Source: an uncultured Collinsella sp. (GTDB lineage: Bacteria; Actinomycetota; Coriobacteriia; Coriobacteriales; Coriobacteriaceae). Taken from it: DNA of 64,000 bases. The stretch is taken from contig CAAERJ010000040.1 of the NCBI GenBank assembly GCA_900758375.1, positions 18,080-82,079 on the forward strand, given 5' to 3'. Below are positions 29,419 through 37,924 of this stretch, piece by piece (positions within the stretch are counted from its first letter, which is position 1; each line of letters starts with the position of its first letter). The translations under genes and the position numbers were made by a program. Below the pieces are notes generated by a model that saw only the letters and a list, made by a program, of their open reading frames with translations, made no database searches and was not told the origin of the DNA.

Positions 29419-30015
29419 CTAAATCGCGCGACGGGCCTCGATGGCGCGGCCAAGCGTAAGCTCGTCGGCATACTCCAAGTCGCCGCCCACGGGAAGACCG
29501 CTTGCCAGACGCGACACCTCGACGCCCAACGGCTTGATGGTACGGGCCAGATAGCTCGCCGTGGTCTCGCCCTCAATATTGGGGTTGGTGGCGATGATGA
29601 CCTCGTGGATGTCCTCGTGGCCCAAGCGTGCCAGCAGCTCTCGAATGTGCAGCTGCTCGGGGCCAATCTTGTCCATGGGACTGATCACGCCGCCCAATAC
29701 GTGGTAGAGGCCGTGGTAGCTGCCCGTGCGCTCGATCGCCTGGACATCGCGCGGCTCGCCCACCACGCAAATGCGAGTGGTATCGCGCATCGGGTCCTGG
29801 CAGATGGAGCACTCGTCGGCCGTGGCGTAGTTAAAGCAGCGGCTGCAAAAGTGGACCTCCTGCTTGACCTCCAGGATGGCCTCGGCCAGGCGGCGCGCCT
29901 CCTCGGCGTCGGCCTCCAACAGGTAATAGGCGATGCGCTGGGCCGACTTGGGACCAATGCCCGGCAGACGGCCCAGCTCATCGAGCAGTTTTTGCAGACT
30001 GTGGTTGGCACTCAT
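29419..30015 (-). CDS. recR: Recombination mediator RecR
   Basis: A 198-residue protein of normal length. In order: helix-hairpin-helix (LGRLPGIGPKSAQRIAYYLL), C4 zinc finger (CSRCFNYATADECSIC), Toprim domain (ICVVGEPRDVQAIE, with the EVIIATNPNIEGE segment) and Walker-like C-terminal part. It acts with RecF/RecO to load RecA at gaps. It lies 13 bases after the YbaB-family gene, the common ybaB-recR order. Confidence 0.97.
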   Translation of the reverse strand: MSANHSLQKLLDELGRLPGIGPKSAQRIAYYLLEADAEEARRLAEAILEVKQEVHFCSRCFNYATADECSICQDPMRDTTRICVVGEPRDVQAIERTGSYHGLYHVLGGVISPMDKIGPEQLHIRELLARLGHEDIHEVIIATNPNIEGETTASYLARTIKPLGVEVSRLASGLPVGGDLEYADELTLGRAIEARRAI

Positions 30016-30028
30016 ATATATGCGTGTC

Positions 30029-30349
30029 TTAGAACGGCATGCCCGGGATGTTGAGGCCGCCGGTGATGGCGCCCATCTGCTTGTTGGCGAGCTCGTTGAC
30101 GCCGCGGACGGCCTCGTTGACGGCAGCCATGATCATATCCTGCAGCATATCGACGTCCTCGGGATCGAGCGCATCGGGATCGATGGTGAGGTTGACGAGC
30201 TCCATCTCGCCGTTAACGGTCACCTTGACCATGCCGCCGCCGGCAGAGGCGTCGACGGTCTGGGACTTGAGGTTCTCCTGCGCGGCGGCAAGCTGCTCCT
30301 GCATCTTGCGAGCCTGCTTCATCATCTGCTGCATGTTCATACCGGCCAT
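30029..30349 (-). CDS. YbaB/EbfC nucleoid-associated protein
   Basis: A 106-residue protein beginning MAGMNMQQMMKQARKMQEQL, with the conserved ASAGGGMVKVTVNGEMELVNLTIDP strand segment. The family binds DNA as a small tweezer-like dimer. It is encoded directly upstream of recR; an AAAGGAGCC site precedes the start. Confidence 0.95.
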   Translation of the reverse strand: MAGMNMQQMMKQARKMQEQLAAAQENLKSQTVDASAGGGMVKVTVNGEMELVNLTIDPDALDPEDVDMLQDMIMAAVNEAVRGVNELANKQMGAITGGLNIPGMPF

Positions 30350-30688
30350 GATGGCTCCTTTACGTGCGGCCGCACGCCGAGCTGCAAGGGCAGCCGGAGC
30401 ACGGCGGGACTTTCAAACTCAAAAATCGTACCACGGCGCGCGGCGAGAGAGCGGGGCGGACGTGTTACCTCAGTCGATATACATGTCCTCCAATACAAAC
30501 CACGCGCAAAGATTATGCAAGGCCGAATTATGCAAGGTTGCATAATATCGCATACTCAATCTAGTAGAGCCGAATCCGGCATTTCATGTGTGCCACTAAA
30601 TAGCTAAATGCCAAACCGCTGCTCGAGGCGGAGCACATGGCGGCAGGGTATAATTTGATTGTCATAGATTGCAATTTGGAGGTGCCCC
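30350..30688. promoter_or_regulatory. Divergent promoter region with operator-like palindrome
   Basis: ATTATGCAAggTTGCATAAT (30527-30546) is a 20-base palindrome; another direct ATTATGCAA lies at 30512-30520. A TATAAT box at 30649-30654 could serve the plus-strand membrane protein gene. No gene is seen here. Confidence 0.4.
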
Positions 30689-31162
30689 ATGAATGCCCCC
30701 GACGCGCTCCAAAACATCCGCTCAAAACACCCCGTTGCATATGTGGTTCTCTATCTCTTTGTCGGCTGGGCATTGCTGGTTGTCATCACCCATGCTATAG
30801 CCTTTGGAGCAGAACTGCTGATAACCAGCTCGGACCAGCCCGTCGTCAAATGGGAGACGACCGATGAGTGCACCGACGGAACCCGAACCGTCTACTACAA
30901 CAGCCCGTCCCTCTATCAAGAGTTCAAGGTCAAGATAAAGGACTTCAAGATTGTCGATGCCGAGCTAGGCGTTTATTTGGCAATCGGAGCAACCATTAAC
31001 GCCGAGCAAGTCGAGTACACGGACAGCCATGCGACGTATCGTATCGACCTCAGCATCCTAGGCCGACCGTCACGCACCTGTCTGCTCAAATGCGACATAC
31101 GCGGCACCACACTACACATGTCCGAAATACAGATGCGCCCGGACAAGGGGTACTCTTCTTGA
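30689..31162 (+). CDS. Unknown membrane-anchored small protein
   Basis: A 157-residue protein with one N-terminal membrane helix (VVLYLFVGWALLVVITHAIAF, about 18-40) and a mainly beta extracytoplasmic domain. TTGGAGG precedes the ATG. No family is recognised. It is convergent with dnaX, with 21 bases between the stops. Confidence 0.65.
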   Translation: MNAPDALQNIRSKHPVAYVVLYLFVGWALLVVITHAIAFGAELLITSSDQPVVKWETTDECTDGTRTVYYNSPSLYQEFKVKIKDFKIVDAELGVYLAIGATINAEQVEYTDSHATYRIDLSILGRPSRTCLLKCDIRGTTLHMSEIQMRPDKGYSS

Positions 31163-31183
31163 GCAGTATACCCGCCTGCGCAG

Positions 31184-33652
31184 CTACTCCACCGGCTTGA
31201 AGATGGTGGCCTGGCCAAAGACGCTGCGGATGAGGGCCTTGGCCTCGTCCTCGGTCTGCGGGATGCTCGGGGCTGCGCCCTGATGGCCGAAGGGGCTGCC
31301 CGCACCGGGGTTGGACTCCCAGGGAGCTGCAGGAGCGCCCTCCTCTTTGGGGGCAGTTGCAGCGGACTTGGGCGCGGACGCCGCACCCGGCACGTCGAAC
31401 GGAGGCAGATCGTCCCCGCTCGCATCGACAGCGAAGCCGCCGACCATAGCATCGTCGTAGGGCACCTGCTCGGATTCCCACGGCGCGGACTGCGCGACAG
31501 GCTGAGCCTTGGGGGCAGCCGAGCGCTCGGGCGCACGAGGTGTGGGCTCGGTCGGGAGCTTACCCGTGGCAGGAGCGCCGGCGGGGTTGTCGGAGCGTAG
31601 CCAGGGGGCTTTGCCCAGGTCAGACGACTTGGGCGCGGGCGAGACGGGCTTGGGCGCGGGTGTCGGAGCAGCCGGTTTGGGCGCCGCGGGCTTAGGCGCC
31701 GACGGGGTCGATGCCGCTACCGGTGCCGTTTGCTGCTGCGACGCGCTGGCGCTCGAGGATGCAGGGGCCGCCGAGAACACGGGTTGCGGGTCCGCAGATG
31801 CCGCAGCCCGTGCAGATGGAGAATGCTCCTCATGTTGAGGAGCCGGCGTGCCACCCCCATCCAGGACATAGTCGACGGTGCGACGACCGAAAACCGCGCA
31901 GACCGTCGGCAGGACCACCGACTGCGTATCGGCGCGACCGAGCATCTTAATGGCAAAAGTCGAACCCGCGGGGAACGAGACCGTGAGCTTGGAGCCGTCG
32001 TCGGCCGTGGCGCGGGCGTTGAGCAAAAGCCCTGCGTAGGAAGCCTGACGCGCCTTGACACGCTCGACAACCTCGGCCCATTTGCGCTGCAGCTCTCCGG
32101 CATCCTCGACCGCGGGCGTCTCGGCAGCACCGGCGGCGGCAACCTGGGCGGCATTGTTGGGCTGGGGCTTAGGTGCCGGAGCGGTGGCAGGCGCGGGGGC
32201 CGCAACGGGCTGAGGCGTCGGAGCCGGCGCAGGCTGAGATGCCGGCGCGGCGGGCTTGGGGGTCGACGCGGGCGCAGACTGGGTCGCCGGAGCGGCAGCA
32301 CCACGGTCCCAAGGCATACCGCCCTGGCGCGCGGACGTAGCAGCGGGGGCAGCGGATGCCGCCGGGGCGGCAGCGCGGGCGCCCGAAATGAGCGTCGGCT
32401 GTTGGGCAGCAGCGGGTACGGATGCTGCAGGCGCGGCGGCCTGAGCAGCAGCCACGCTCGCCGGCACGGCGGCGTTGGCAACCATGGCCTCCAGGCGTGC
32501 CACGCGCTCGGCCAATGCCTCAATCGTTAAATCAGCCTCGGGACGAGCCAGACGCGTGCAGGCAATCTCGAGCACCAGGCGCACGTCGCTCGCGCCCCTC
32601 ATCTCCAGTGCGGCATCGTCGAGCACTGTCAGCACACGAGCCAGGCGGTCGGCAGGATGCTCGCCAAAGGCAGCGGCCTCGGCAGCAAGCGCCTCGGCCT
32701 GCTCGGCCCCGCCCTCAAACAGCTCGGCACGGGCACCGGCAACGCAGGCCACATACACGTCGCGCACATGCGCCACCAGGTCGCGCGTCAGCTCAAGCAG
32801 GTCATTGCCCTCCTCGACCTGTGCACGAATGAGCCCATAGAGCTCAGCAATATCACGCTCGGCGATGGCGCGGGCAAACTCGCCCAGAATCTGGTCCGAA
32901 ACCTCGCCCAAAAGCGAGCGGGCATCGTCCGCATGCACGGCGCCGTTGCCGAAAACGCTCAGCTGCTCCAGCGTGGAAAGCGCGTCGCGCATGCCGCCCT
33001 TGGCATGGCGCGCCACGATGGCGAGCGCCTCGTCGTCGTAATCGAAGCCCTCCTGCTCGCACACGTAGGACAGGCGATGCTCGATATCCTCGTTGCCGAT
33101 GCGGTGGAAATCGAAGCGCTGGCAGCGCGAGAGGATGGTCTCCAGAATCTTTTGCGGATCGGTGGTGCACAGCACGAAGATCACGTGTGCCGGCGGCTCC
33201 TCGAGCGTCTTGAGCAGCGCGTTGAACGCCGCCGTCGTGAGCATGTGAACCTCGTCGATGATATAGATTTTGTACTTGCCGCGCACCGGGGCAAAGTTGA
33301 CGGAGTTGATGATCTCCTCGCGCACATTGTCCACGCCCGTGCGGCTTGCGGCATCGAGCTCGTAGACATCGGGGTGGTTGCCCTCGGCGATGAGCTCGCA
33401 CTCCTCACAGGTGCCGTCGGGCATGCAGCCGCTTGCGCCCTCGGCGCGCGCCGCCTCGGCGTTGCGGCACAGCAGCGCCTTGGCCAGAATGCGCGCCATG
33501 GTGGTCTTGCCCGTACCGCGCGGTCCGCAGAACAGGTACGCGTGGGACAGGCGTCCCTCGGTGATGGCGTGCTCGAGCGTCGAGACGATATGCTGCTGGC
33601 CCACCACGGAGTCGAAGGTGAGCGGGCGATACTTTCGGTACAACGATTCCAT
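31184..33652 (-). CDS. dnaX: DNA polymerase III subunits gamma/tau
   Basis: An 822-residue clamp-loader ATPase. The N-terminal AAA+ module has Walker A GPRGTGKTTMARILAK, a zinc-binding Cys cluster (C75-region: CMPDGTCEECEL), Walker B IIDEVHML and sensor 1 CTTDP. From about residue 400 an Ala/Pro/Gln-rich tail of more than 300 residues follows, with an embedded domain (WAEVVERVKARQASYAGLLL) that likely contacts other replisome parts. Start at MESLYRKYRP is the family start, with GGGGGAG upstream. No clear slippery site for a gamma form was found. Confidence 0.96.
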   Translation of the reverse strand: MESLYRKYRPLTFDSVVGQQHIVSTLEHAITEGRLSHAYLFCGPRGTGKTTMARILAKALLCRNAEAARAEGASGCMPDGTCEECELIAEGNHPDVYELDAASRTGVDNVREEIINSVNFAPVRGKYKIYIIDEVHMLTTAAFNALLKTLEEPPAHVIFVLCTTDPQKILETILSRCQRFDFHRIGNEDIEHRLSYVCEQEGFDYDDEALAIVARHAKGGMRDALSTLEQLSVFGNGAVHADDARSLLGEVSDQILGEFARAIAERDIAELYGLIRAQVEEGNDLLELTRDLVAHVRDVYVACVAGARAELFEGGAEQAEALAAEAAAFGEHPADRLARVLTVLDDAALEMRGASDVRLVLEIACTRLARPEADLTIEALAERVARLEAMVANAAVPASVAAAQAAAPAASVPAAAQQPTLISGARAAAPAASAAPAATSARQGGMPWDRGAAAPATQSAPASTPKPAAPASQPAPAPTPQPVAAPAPATAPAPKPQPNNAAQVAAAGAAETPAVEDAGELQRKWAEVVERVKARQASYAGLLLNARATADDGSKLTVSFPAGSTFAIKMLGRADTQSVVLPTVCAVFGRRTVDYVLDGGGTPAPQHEEHSPSARAAASADPQPVFSAAPASSSASASQQQTAPVAASTPSAPKPAAPKPAAPTPAPKPVSPAPKSSDLGKAPWLRSDNPAGAPATGKLPTEPTPRAPERSAAPKAQPVAQSAPWESEQVPYDDAMVGGFAVDASGDDLPPFDVPGAASAPKSAATAPKEEGAPAAPWESNPGAGSPFGHQGAAPSIPQTEDEAKALIRSVFGQATIFKPVE

Positions 33653-33767
33653 GGGTGCTCCCCCGGGTATACTGAGTCTTGTTGCCGCGACGGCCATGCG
33701 GTCGCACGGCATACTTCACTCATAATAACCCGTACGGCGAGCCCGCCGCGATAGGAGTCCAAAGAGC

Positions 33768-34493
33768 ATGGCAGACGCAGAGAGCAACCTCGTTCCCTCC
33801 GAAGCAGCCGACCAGGTCGAGGTCGCGCTCGAGAAGCAGGCCGCAGCCGACGACGGCATCCTGTACCTCAACGAGTACCAGTACGAAAACGACCTGGTCA
33901 CCGACTTCGCCCGCCTGGTCGCCTCACCCAGGCGTCGCGGCTCGCTGTATGTCGCCGCGGCAATTGCCGCGCTGCTCGGCATTGGCATGCTGGTGGCCGG
34001 CGGCAACTGGATCAAGTTTGGCGTCGTCCTAATCGTATTCGGCGCCTTTTTGGCCTGGTGGAGCAAAAACTTGCACCACACCCTCGCCCGCGACTTTATC
34101 GATGCCGTCGAGGCCGACGAGTCCATGGGTGGCCGCTATCGCCGCGTCGCCGCCAACGAGGACGGCCTGATGGTTTGGGGCAAGAGCGGCAAGTCGCAGT
34201 TCTTCCCGTTTGAAAAGCTCGACCACGTGCTCGACGGCGAGCGCATCTTTGTAGCCATGTTCGCCGACCAGGGCGTGACGATCCCTAAGGACACCTTTGT
34301 CCGCGGCAATGCCGAGCAGTTTGGCACCTTCCTTAAGGCACGCATCAACAAAAAGCTCCGCATCGAGACCAAGAAGAAGAAAATGAAGGCCGAGAAGGCT
34401 GCCGCCGAGGCCAAGCGGGGCGACAAGGCCGACAAGCCCCAGGATAACAAGGGCAAGCGGCGCAAGCAGAAGAAGAGCAAGAAGAAGCGCTAA
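33768..34493 (+). CDS. Membrane protein with YcxB-like domain and Lys-rich tail
   Basis: A 241-residue protein: acidic N-terminus, two adjacent membrane helices (about 60-98), a cytoplasmic domain resembling the YcxB-like fold (DGLMVWGKSGKSQFFPFEKLDHVLDGERIFVAMF) and a tail of about 45 residues made almost only of Lys, Arg, Ala, Glu and Asp. The tail could bind nucleic acid or acidic lipids. Function unknown. It lies upstream of the large kinase operon, 144 bases before its first gene. Confidence 0.7.
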   Translation: MADAESNLVPSEAADQVEVALEKQAAADDGILYLNEYQYENDLVTDFARLVASPRRRGSLYVAAAIAALLGIGMLVAGGNWIKFGVVLIVFGAFLAWWSKNLHHTLARDFIDAVEADESMGGRYRRVAANEDGLMVWGKSGKSQFFPFEKLDHVLDGERIFVAMFADQGVTIPKDTFVRGNAEQFGTFLKARINKKLRIETKKKKMKAEKAAAEAKRGDKADKPQDNKGKRRKQKKSKKKR

Positions 34494-34637
34494 GGCCAAG
34501 CCAGACAGGCAGCCTCGCATCCCGCCATCCTCGCCATCCGCCTGAGCGTGCTAAACTAGCAGCATCTATGCCACCGCGAACGGCTCGGCCCCGCGCCCGC
34601 CGCTCGCAAACGAACTTTAAACGCACGAGGGTTGGCC

Positions 34638-36491
34638 ATGCCGCTTTTCTCGCAACATACCGCCCGGTTCTCGCCGGACGTTCCCTTGGAGGGCACTAGC
34701 TCTCGCGAGCTGCTCAAGCGGTACCAGCCGCTCGAGACGCTTGCGACCGGCGGTTTTGGCTCCATCGAGATTTGCCGCGACACGCACCTGCGCCGTCGCG
34801 TGGCCATTAAGCGCATCCCCCTTATCAACGGCGCCGGCATGCCCGCCAGCGACATCATGGACGTGCTGCGCGAGGCGCATACCGCCGCCATGCTTCAACA
34901 TCCCAATATCGTGCAGGTTATCGACTTTACGCACGACACCGCCTATGCCTACCTGGTCATGGAGTATGTCGACGGCATGTCGTTGGCCGAGTTTTTGCAT
35001 CGCGTGGACGGCCACTCGCTCACCTTTGACGAGGCCGCGGCCATTGCCGACGCGCTGGGTCAGGCGCTCACCTTTGCCCATGCAAACGGCGTGCTTCATC
35101 TGGACATAAAGCCCGCCAACGTACTCATCGACCACTCGGGCAATGTAAAGCTCACCGACTTTGGCATGGCGCGACTGTCGTCCGCCGGTGGCTTTGGCGG
35201 CTCGCGCGGCGGCACCATCGGCTACATGCCGCCCGAGCAGCTCGATATCGAGACCGGCACGGTCGATGAGCGCGCCGATGTCTTTGCCCTCGCCTGTGTA
35301 ATCTATGAGGGCCTGTGCCGCAGCGCTCCCTTTATGGCGGCCACGCCCGCCGACTCGCTCGACCGCATCATCGGCGGCGCCACCTATCCCAGCGAGCTGA
35401 TACCACACTTTCCCCCGGGAGCCGAGGCCGCGCTCATGAGCGCGCTCTCCCCCATGCCGCAGGACCGCCCCAGCAGCGTCGAGACATTTTGCGACCAGCT
35501 CCTTGCCGGTCTGGGCAGCGTGCGCGAAGGCCGTCGCAGCCTGGAGCAAATGGTTGGCGAGCTTTCGGATGACGAGCAGGAGCTCGACGATATCGAGCCG
35601 TCGCACTACGAGGACGACGCCATCGAGGTCGACCCCGCACTCGGCTGGGCGGGCACGCGCTGGAGCCATGCGCGCGACTACACCATGCGCGCTATCTCGG
35701 CGCTAACGTGCGGCACCTTTAGCTTTTTGCTGATGCAAACGGCCGGGGTCGCGGCGCTTCCCGGCCTGGTCATTGCGGCCATCGCGATCGGCGCGGCGGC
35801 TGGCCTGGCCCCCCAGATTGGCTCGGCCATCTCGGCTGTGGGCTTTTTGGTGCTCATGGCCAACGCCACCATGCAGGCACAGGGCATCCTGTCGATGCTG
35901 CCCGTCGCGGTGATCTTTGCCGCCGCCATGTCCGGTTGGTGGATCGCCTGGGGTCGCACCGAGGCTGCCGCGAGCGCCGCGCTCACCTGTGCACTCGCGC
36001 TTGGCTGTCTGACCGGCAATACCTTCCTGGCAGCTGGGGTCGCCGCCGGCGTCGCGTCATTTTGGCTCGGCCCGGCAAGCGCCGCCGCGGCAACGGGCAC
36101 GGGCGCGCTTTTTGCCCGTCTGGCCACGGTCGCGCTTTCAGCCGGAGGCGTGCTGGGGCTCGGTAACGTTGCCGCAGCGCTGGGAGACCCGCTCCTTTGG
36201 GCTGCCTTTGTGCTGGTCGCGGCAACTGCCGCGGCGTCATCTGCGCTGCTCAATGCCCATGCCAAGCGTGCCGATCAGGGCTCAAACCTTGCCGCAATCG
36301 CCGCCATCGCTGTCACCGGCATCGGCTGCGCAGCGGCGTCCTGTCTTGCACACCATATGGAAATTGCCAGCCTTGCAGCCGCGGTCATCGCCAAGGCGGC
36401 GGTTGCGGGAATCCTATCCTCTATAATCGTTGGGATATGCCTATATTTGCTCGGATACCAAAGAACCTATACGGAGAGTGATCTTTCGTGA
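34638..36491 (+). CDS. Polytopic Ser/Thr protein kinase
   Basis: A 617-residue protein. Kinase domain about 25-290: Gly loop ATGGFGSIE, VAIKRI (Lys), HLDIKPANVL, DFGMARL and MPPEQ. The catalytic loop reads HLD instead of HRD, so this is a non-RD kinase that would not need activation-loop phosphorylation in the usual way. The second half contains about eight hydrophobic helices (350-610). ATG at 34638 has GAGGG upstream; an in-frame TTG two codons earlier is possible. Its stop overlaps the start of the FhaA-like gene. Confidence 0.88.
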   Translation: MPLFSQHTARFSPDVPLEGTSSRELLKRYQPLETLATGGFGSIEICRDTHLRRRVAIKRIPLINGAGMPASDIMDVLREAHTAAMLQHPNIVQVIDFTHDTAYAYLVMEYVDGMSLAEFLHRVDGHSLTFDEAAAIADALGQALTFAHANGVLHLDIKPANVLIDHSGNVKLTDFGMARLSSAGGFGGSRGGTIGYMPPEQLDIETGTVDERADVFALACVIYEGLCRSAPFMAATPADSLDRIIGGATYPSELIPHFPPGAEAALMSALSPMPQDRPSSVETFCDQLLAGLGSVREGRRSLEQMVGELSDDEQELDDIEPSHYEDDAIEVDPALGWAGTRWSHARDYTMRAISALTCGTFSFLLMQTAGVAALPGLVIAAIAIGAAAGLAPQIGSAISAVGFLVLMANATMQAQGILSMLPVAVIFAAAMSGWWIAWGRTEAAASAALTCALALGCLTGNTFLAAGVAAGVASFWLGPASAAAATGTGALFARLATVALSAGGVLGLGNVAAALGDPLLWAAFVLVAATAAASSALLNAHAKRADQGSNLAAIAAIAVTGIGCAAASCLAHHMEIASLAAAVIAKAAVAGILSSIIVGICLYLLGYQRTYTESDLS

Positions 36492-37501
36492 ACTTCCTGA
36501 ACATCTTCGAGGACCACGTGGCCGGCATCTTCGGTGCCACCCGTGCCCCGTTCTCCTTTAAGAAGCTTGCTAAGCAGGCCGCTCGCGACATGGAGGATCA
36601 GACTCTGGTGATTAACGGCGTCAACACGGCGCCGGCACTCTATACCATCCTTATCGCCGCCGACGACGATCCCATGCTCGCCCCGTTCTACCCCGAGCTT
36701 TCGCGCGAGGTCCGCGAGTTTGTGAAGGCAAAGGCCGAAAAGCGCCGCTATGTCTTTGTCGGCGAGCCCCTCGTGCGCTTTATGATCGATCCGCAGCTGC
36801 GCGCCGGCAAGTTCTCGGTCTTTGCCGAGAACGTCGATGCCCCCACGCTCGGCCGCCTGTACGAAGAAGAGCGCGCCTATCAAAACGGCCTGGGCCAGAA
36901 CAACTCCGCGGCAAGCCGTGCCGCCAGCGCCCCGCGCGCCGGCCAGCAGCAGTTTGCTGCCCCGCAGCAGCAGCGCCCCGCCGCCATGCCCCAGCAACAG
37001 CCGACGCCTCGCGCCGCCGCTCCCGACCCGCTTGCCGTGGCAGACCCCTTCGCGCCTAGCGTCCCCGACCCCGCCGCAGCACCCATCCCGGTGCCGCAGA
37101 CCGTCTCGCGCGACGCGCTTGCCGGCATGGGCGGAGCCGCCGCGACCGGTGCCGCCGTGGGCCTAGGCGCCGCAGCCGGCATCGCCTCCAACATGGCGAG
37201 CACTCGCGCCCCGCAGCGCCCGCTCGCCCAGCTCGTCGACGTCGTGAGCGGCGAGAGCCATAGCATCACCTCCGCACAGGTGACCATCGGTCGCGAGCGC
37301 TCAGTTTCCGACATTGCCCTGCGCGACCCCAACGTGTCGCGCCGCCACGCCCAGCTCACCTTTACGGGCTCGGATTGGTCGATCGAGGACCTCAATTCCA
37401 CCAACGGCACGCTCGTCAACAACCGCCGCATTACGCGCTGCCCACTGCGCAACGGCGATCTGCTGACGTTTGGCCTGAGTACCTTTGAATTTAGGGGATA
37501 G
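36488..37501 (+). CDS. fhaA: FhaA-like protein (DUF3662 and FHA domains)
   Basis: A 337-residue protein. Residues 1-130 are the DUF3662 domain (MNFLNIFEDHVAGIFGATRAPFSFKKLAKQA region), 140-240 a Pro/Ala/Gln-rich linker, and 245-337 an FHA domain (TIGRERSVSDIALRDPNVSRRHAQL, EDLNSTNGTLVNNR). The same layout as actinobacterial FhaA, a phosphothreonine reader in cell-wall regulation. GTG start overlaps the preceding TGA, so it is translationally coupled. Confidence 0.93.
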   Translation: MNFLNIFEDHVAGIFGATRAPFSFKKLAKQAARDMEDQTLVINGVNTAPALYTILIAADDDPMLAPFYPELSREVREFVKAKAEKRRYVFVGEPLVRFMIDPQLRAGKFSVFAENVDAPTLGRLYEEERAYQNGLGQNNSAASRAASAPRAGQQQFAAPQQQRPAAMPQQQPTPRAAAPDPLAVADPFAPSVPDPAAAPIPVPQTVSRDALAGMGGAAATGAAVGLGAAAGIASNMASTRAPQRPLAQLVDVVSGESHSITSAQVTIGRERSVSDIALRDPNVSRRHAQLTFTGSDWSIEDLNSTNGTLVNNRRITRCPLRNGDLLTFGLSTFEFRG

Positions 37502-37507
37502 TCGCTT

Positions 37508-37924
37508 ATGAACATCGATATCGTCCTTTTTGCAGGCCGCATCGTCTTGGTCGCCCTGCTCTATATCTTCCTGTTCGCCGTCATGAAGACCGGCGTGGGA
37601 CTTGTGCGCGGGCAGCGCCGCGACTCGGCTATCTGGACGATTGATGTGGACAAGGGTCCGCGCGGTATCCGCGGCATCCACGTAGACATGCTCGGCCCCG
37701 TCATCGTCGGTCGCTCGCCATCTTCGGACATCTGCATCAACGAACCGTTCGTCTCGGCCTCGCATGCGCGCTTTTCGCTGCAGGGCCCGGCGCTCATCAT
37801 CGAGGACCTCAACTCGCTTAACGGCACGCTCGTCAACGGCCGCCAGCTCGTGGAGCCCGCGACGCTGCGTGAGGGCGACGAAGTCCAGATTGGCGACGTG
37901 GTCATGAAGGTGAACCGTCGATGA
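37508..37924 (+). CDS. fhaB: FhaB-like membrane-anchored FHA protein
   Basis: A 138-residue protein with one N-terminal helix (IVLFAGRIVLVALLYIFLFAVM) and a C-terminal FHA domain (VIVGRSPSSDICINEPFVSASHARF, EDLNSLNGTLVNGR). It corresponds to actinobacterial FhaB/FipA, a partner of PknB/PbpA. Six bases follow fhaA and the stop overlaps the phosphatase ATG. Confidence 0.92.
   Translation: MNIDIVLFAGRIVLVALLYIFLFAVMKTGVGLVRGQRRDSAIWTIDVDKGPRGIRGIHVDMLGPVIVGRSPSSDICINEPFVSASHARFSLQGPALIIEDLNSLNGTLVNGRQLVEPATLREGDEVQIGDVVMKVNRR

Noticed and set aside
31184..32450. Ala/Pro-rich repeats in dnaX as a separate gene or mobile element
   Set aside because: They form the continuous in-frame low-complexity tail of the tau subunit.
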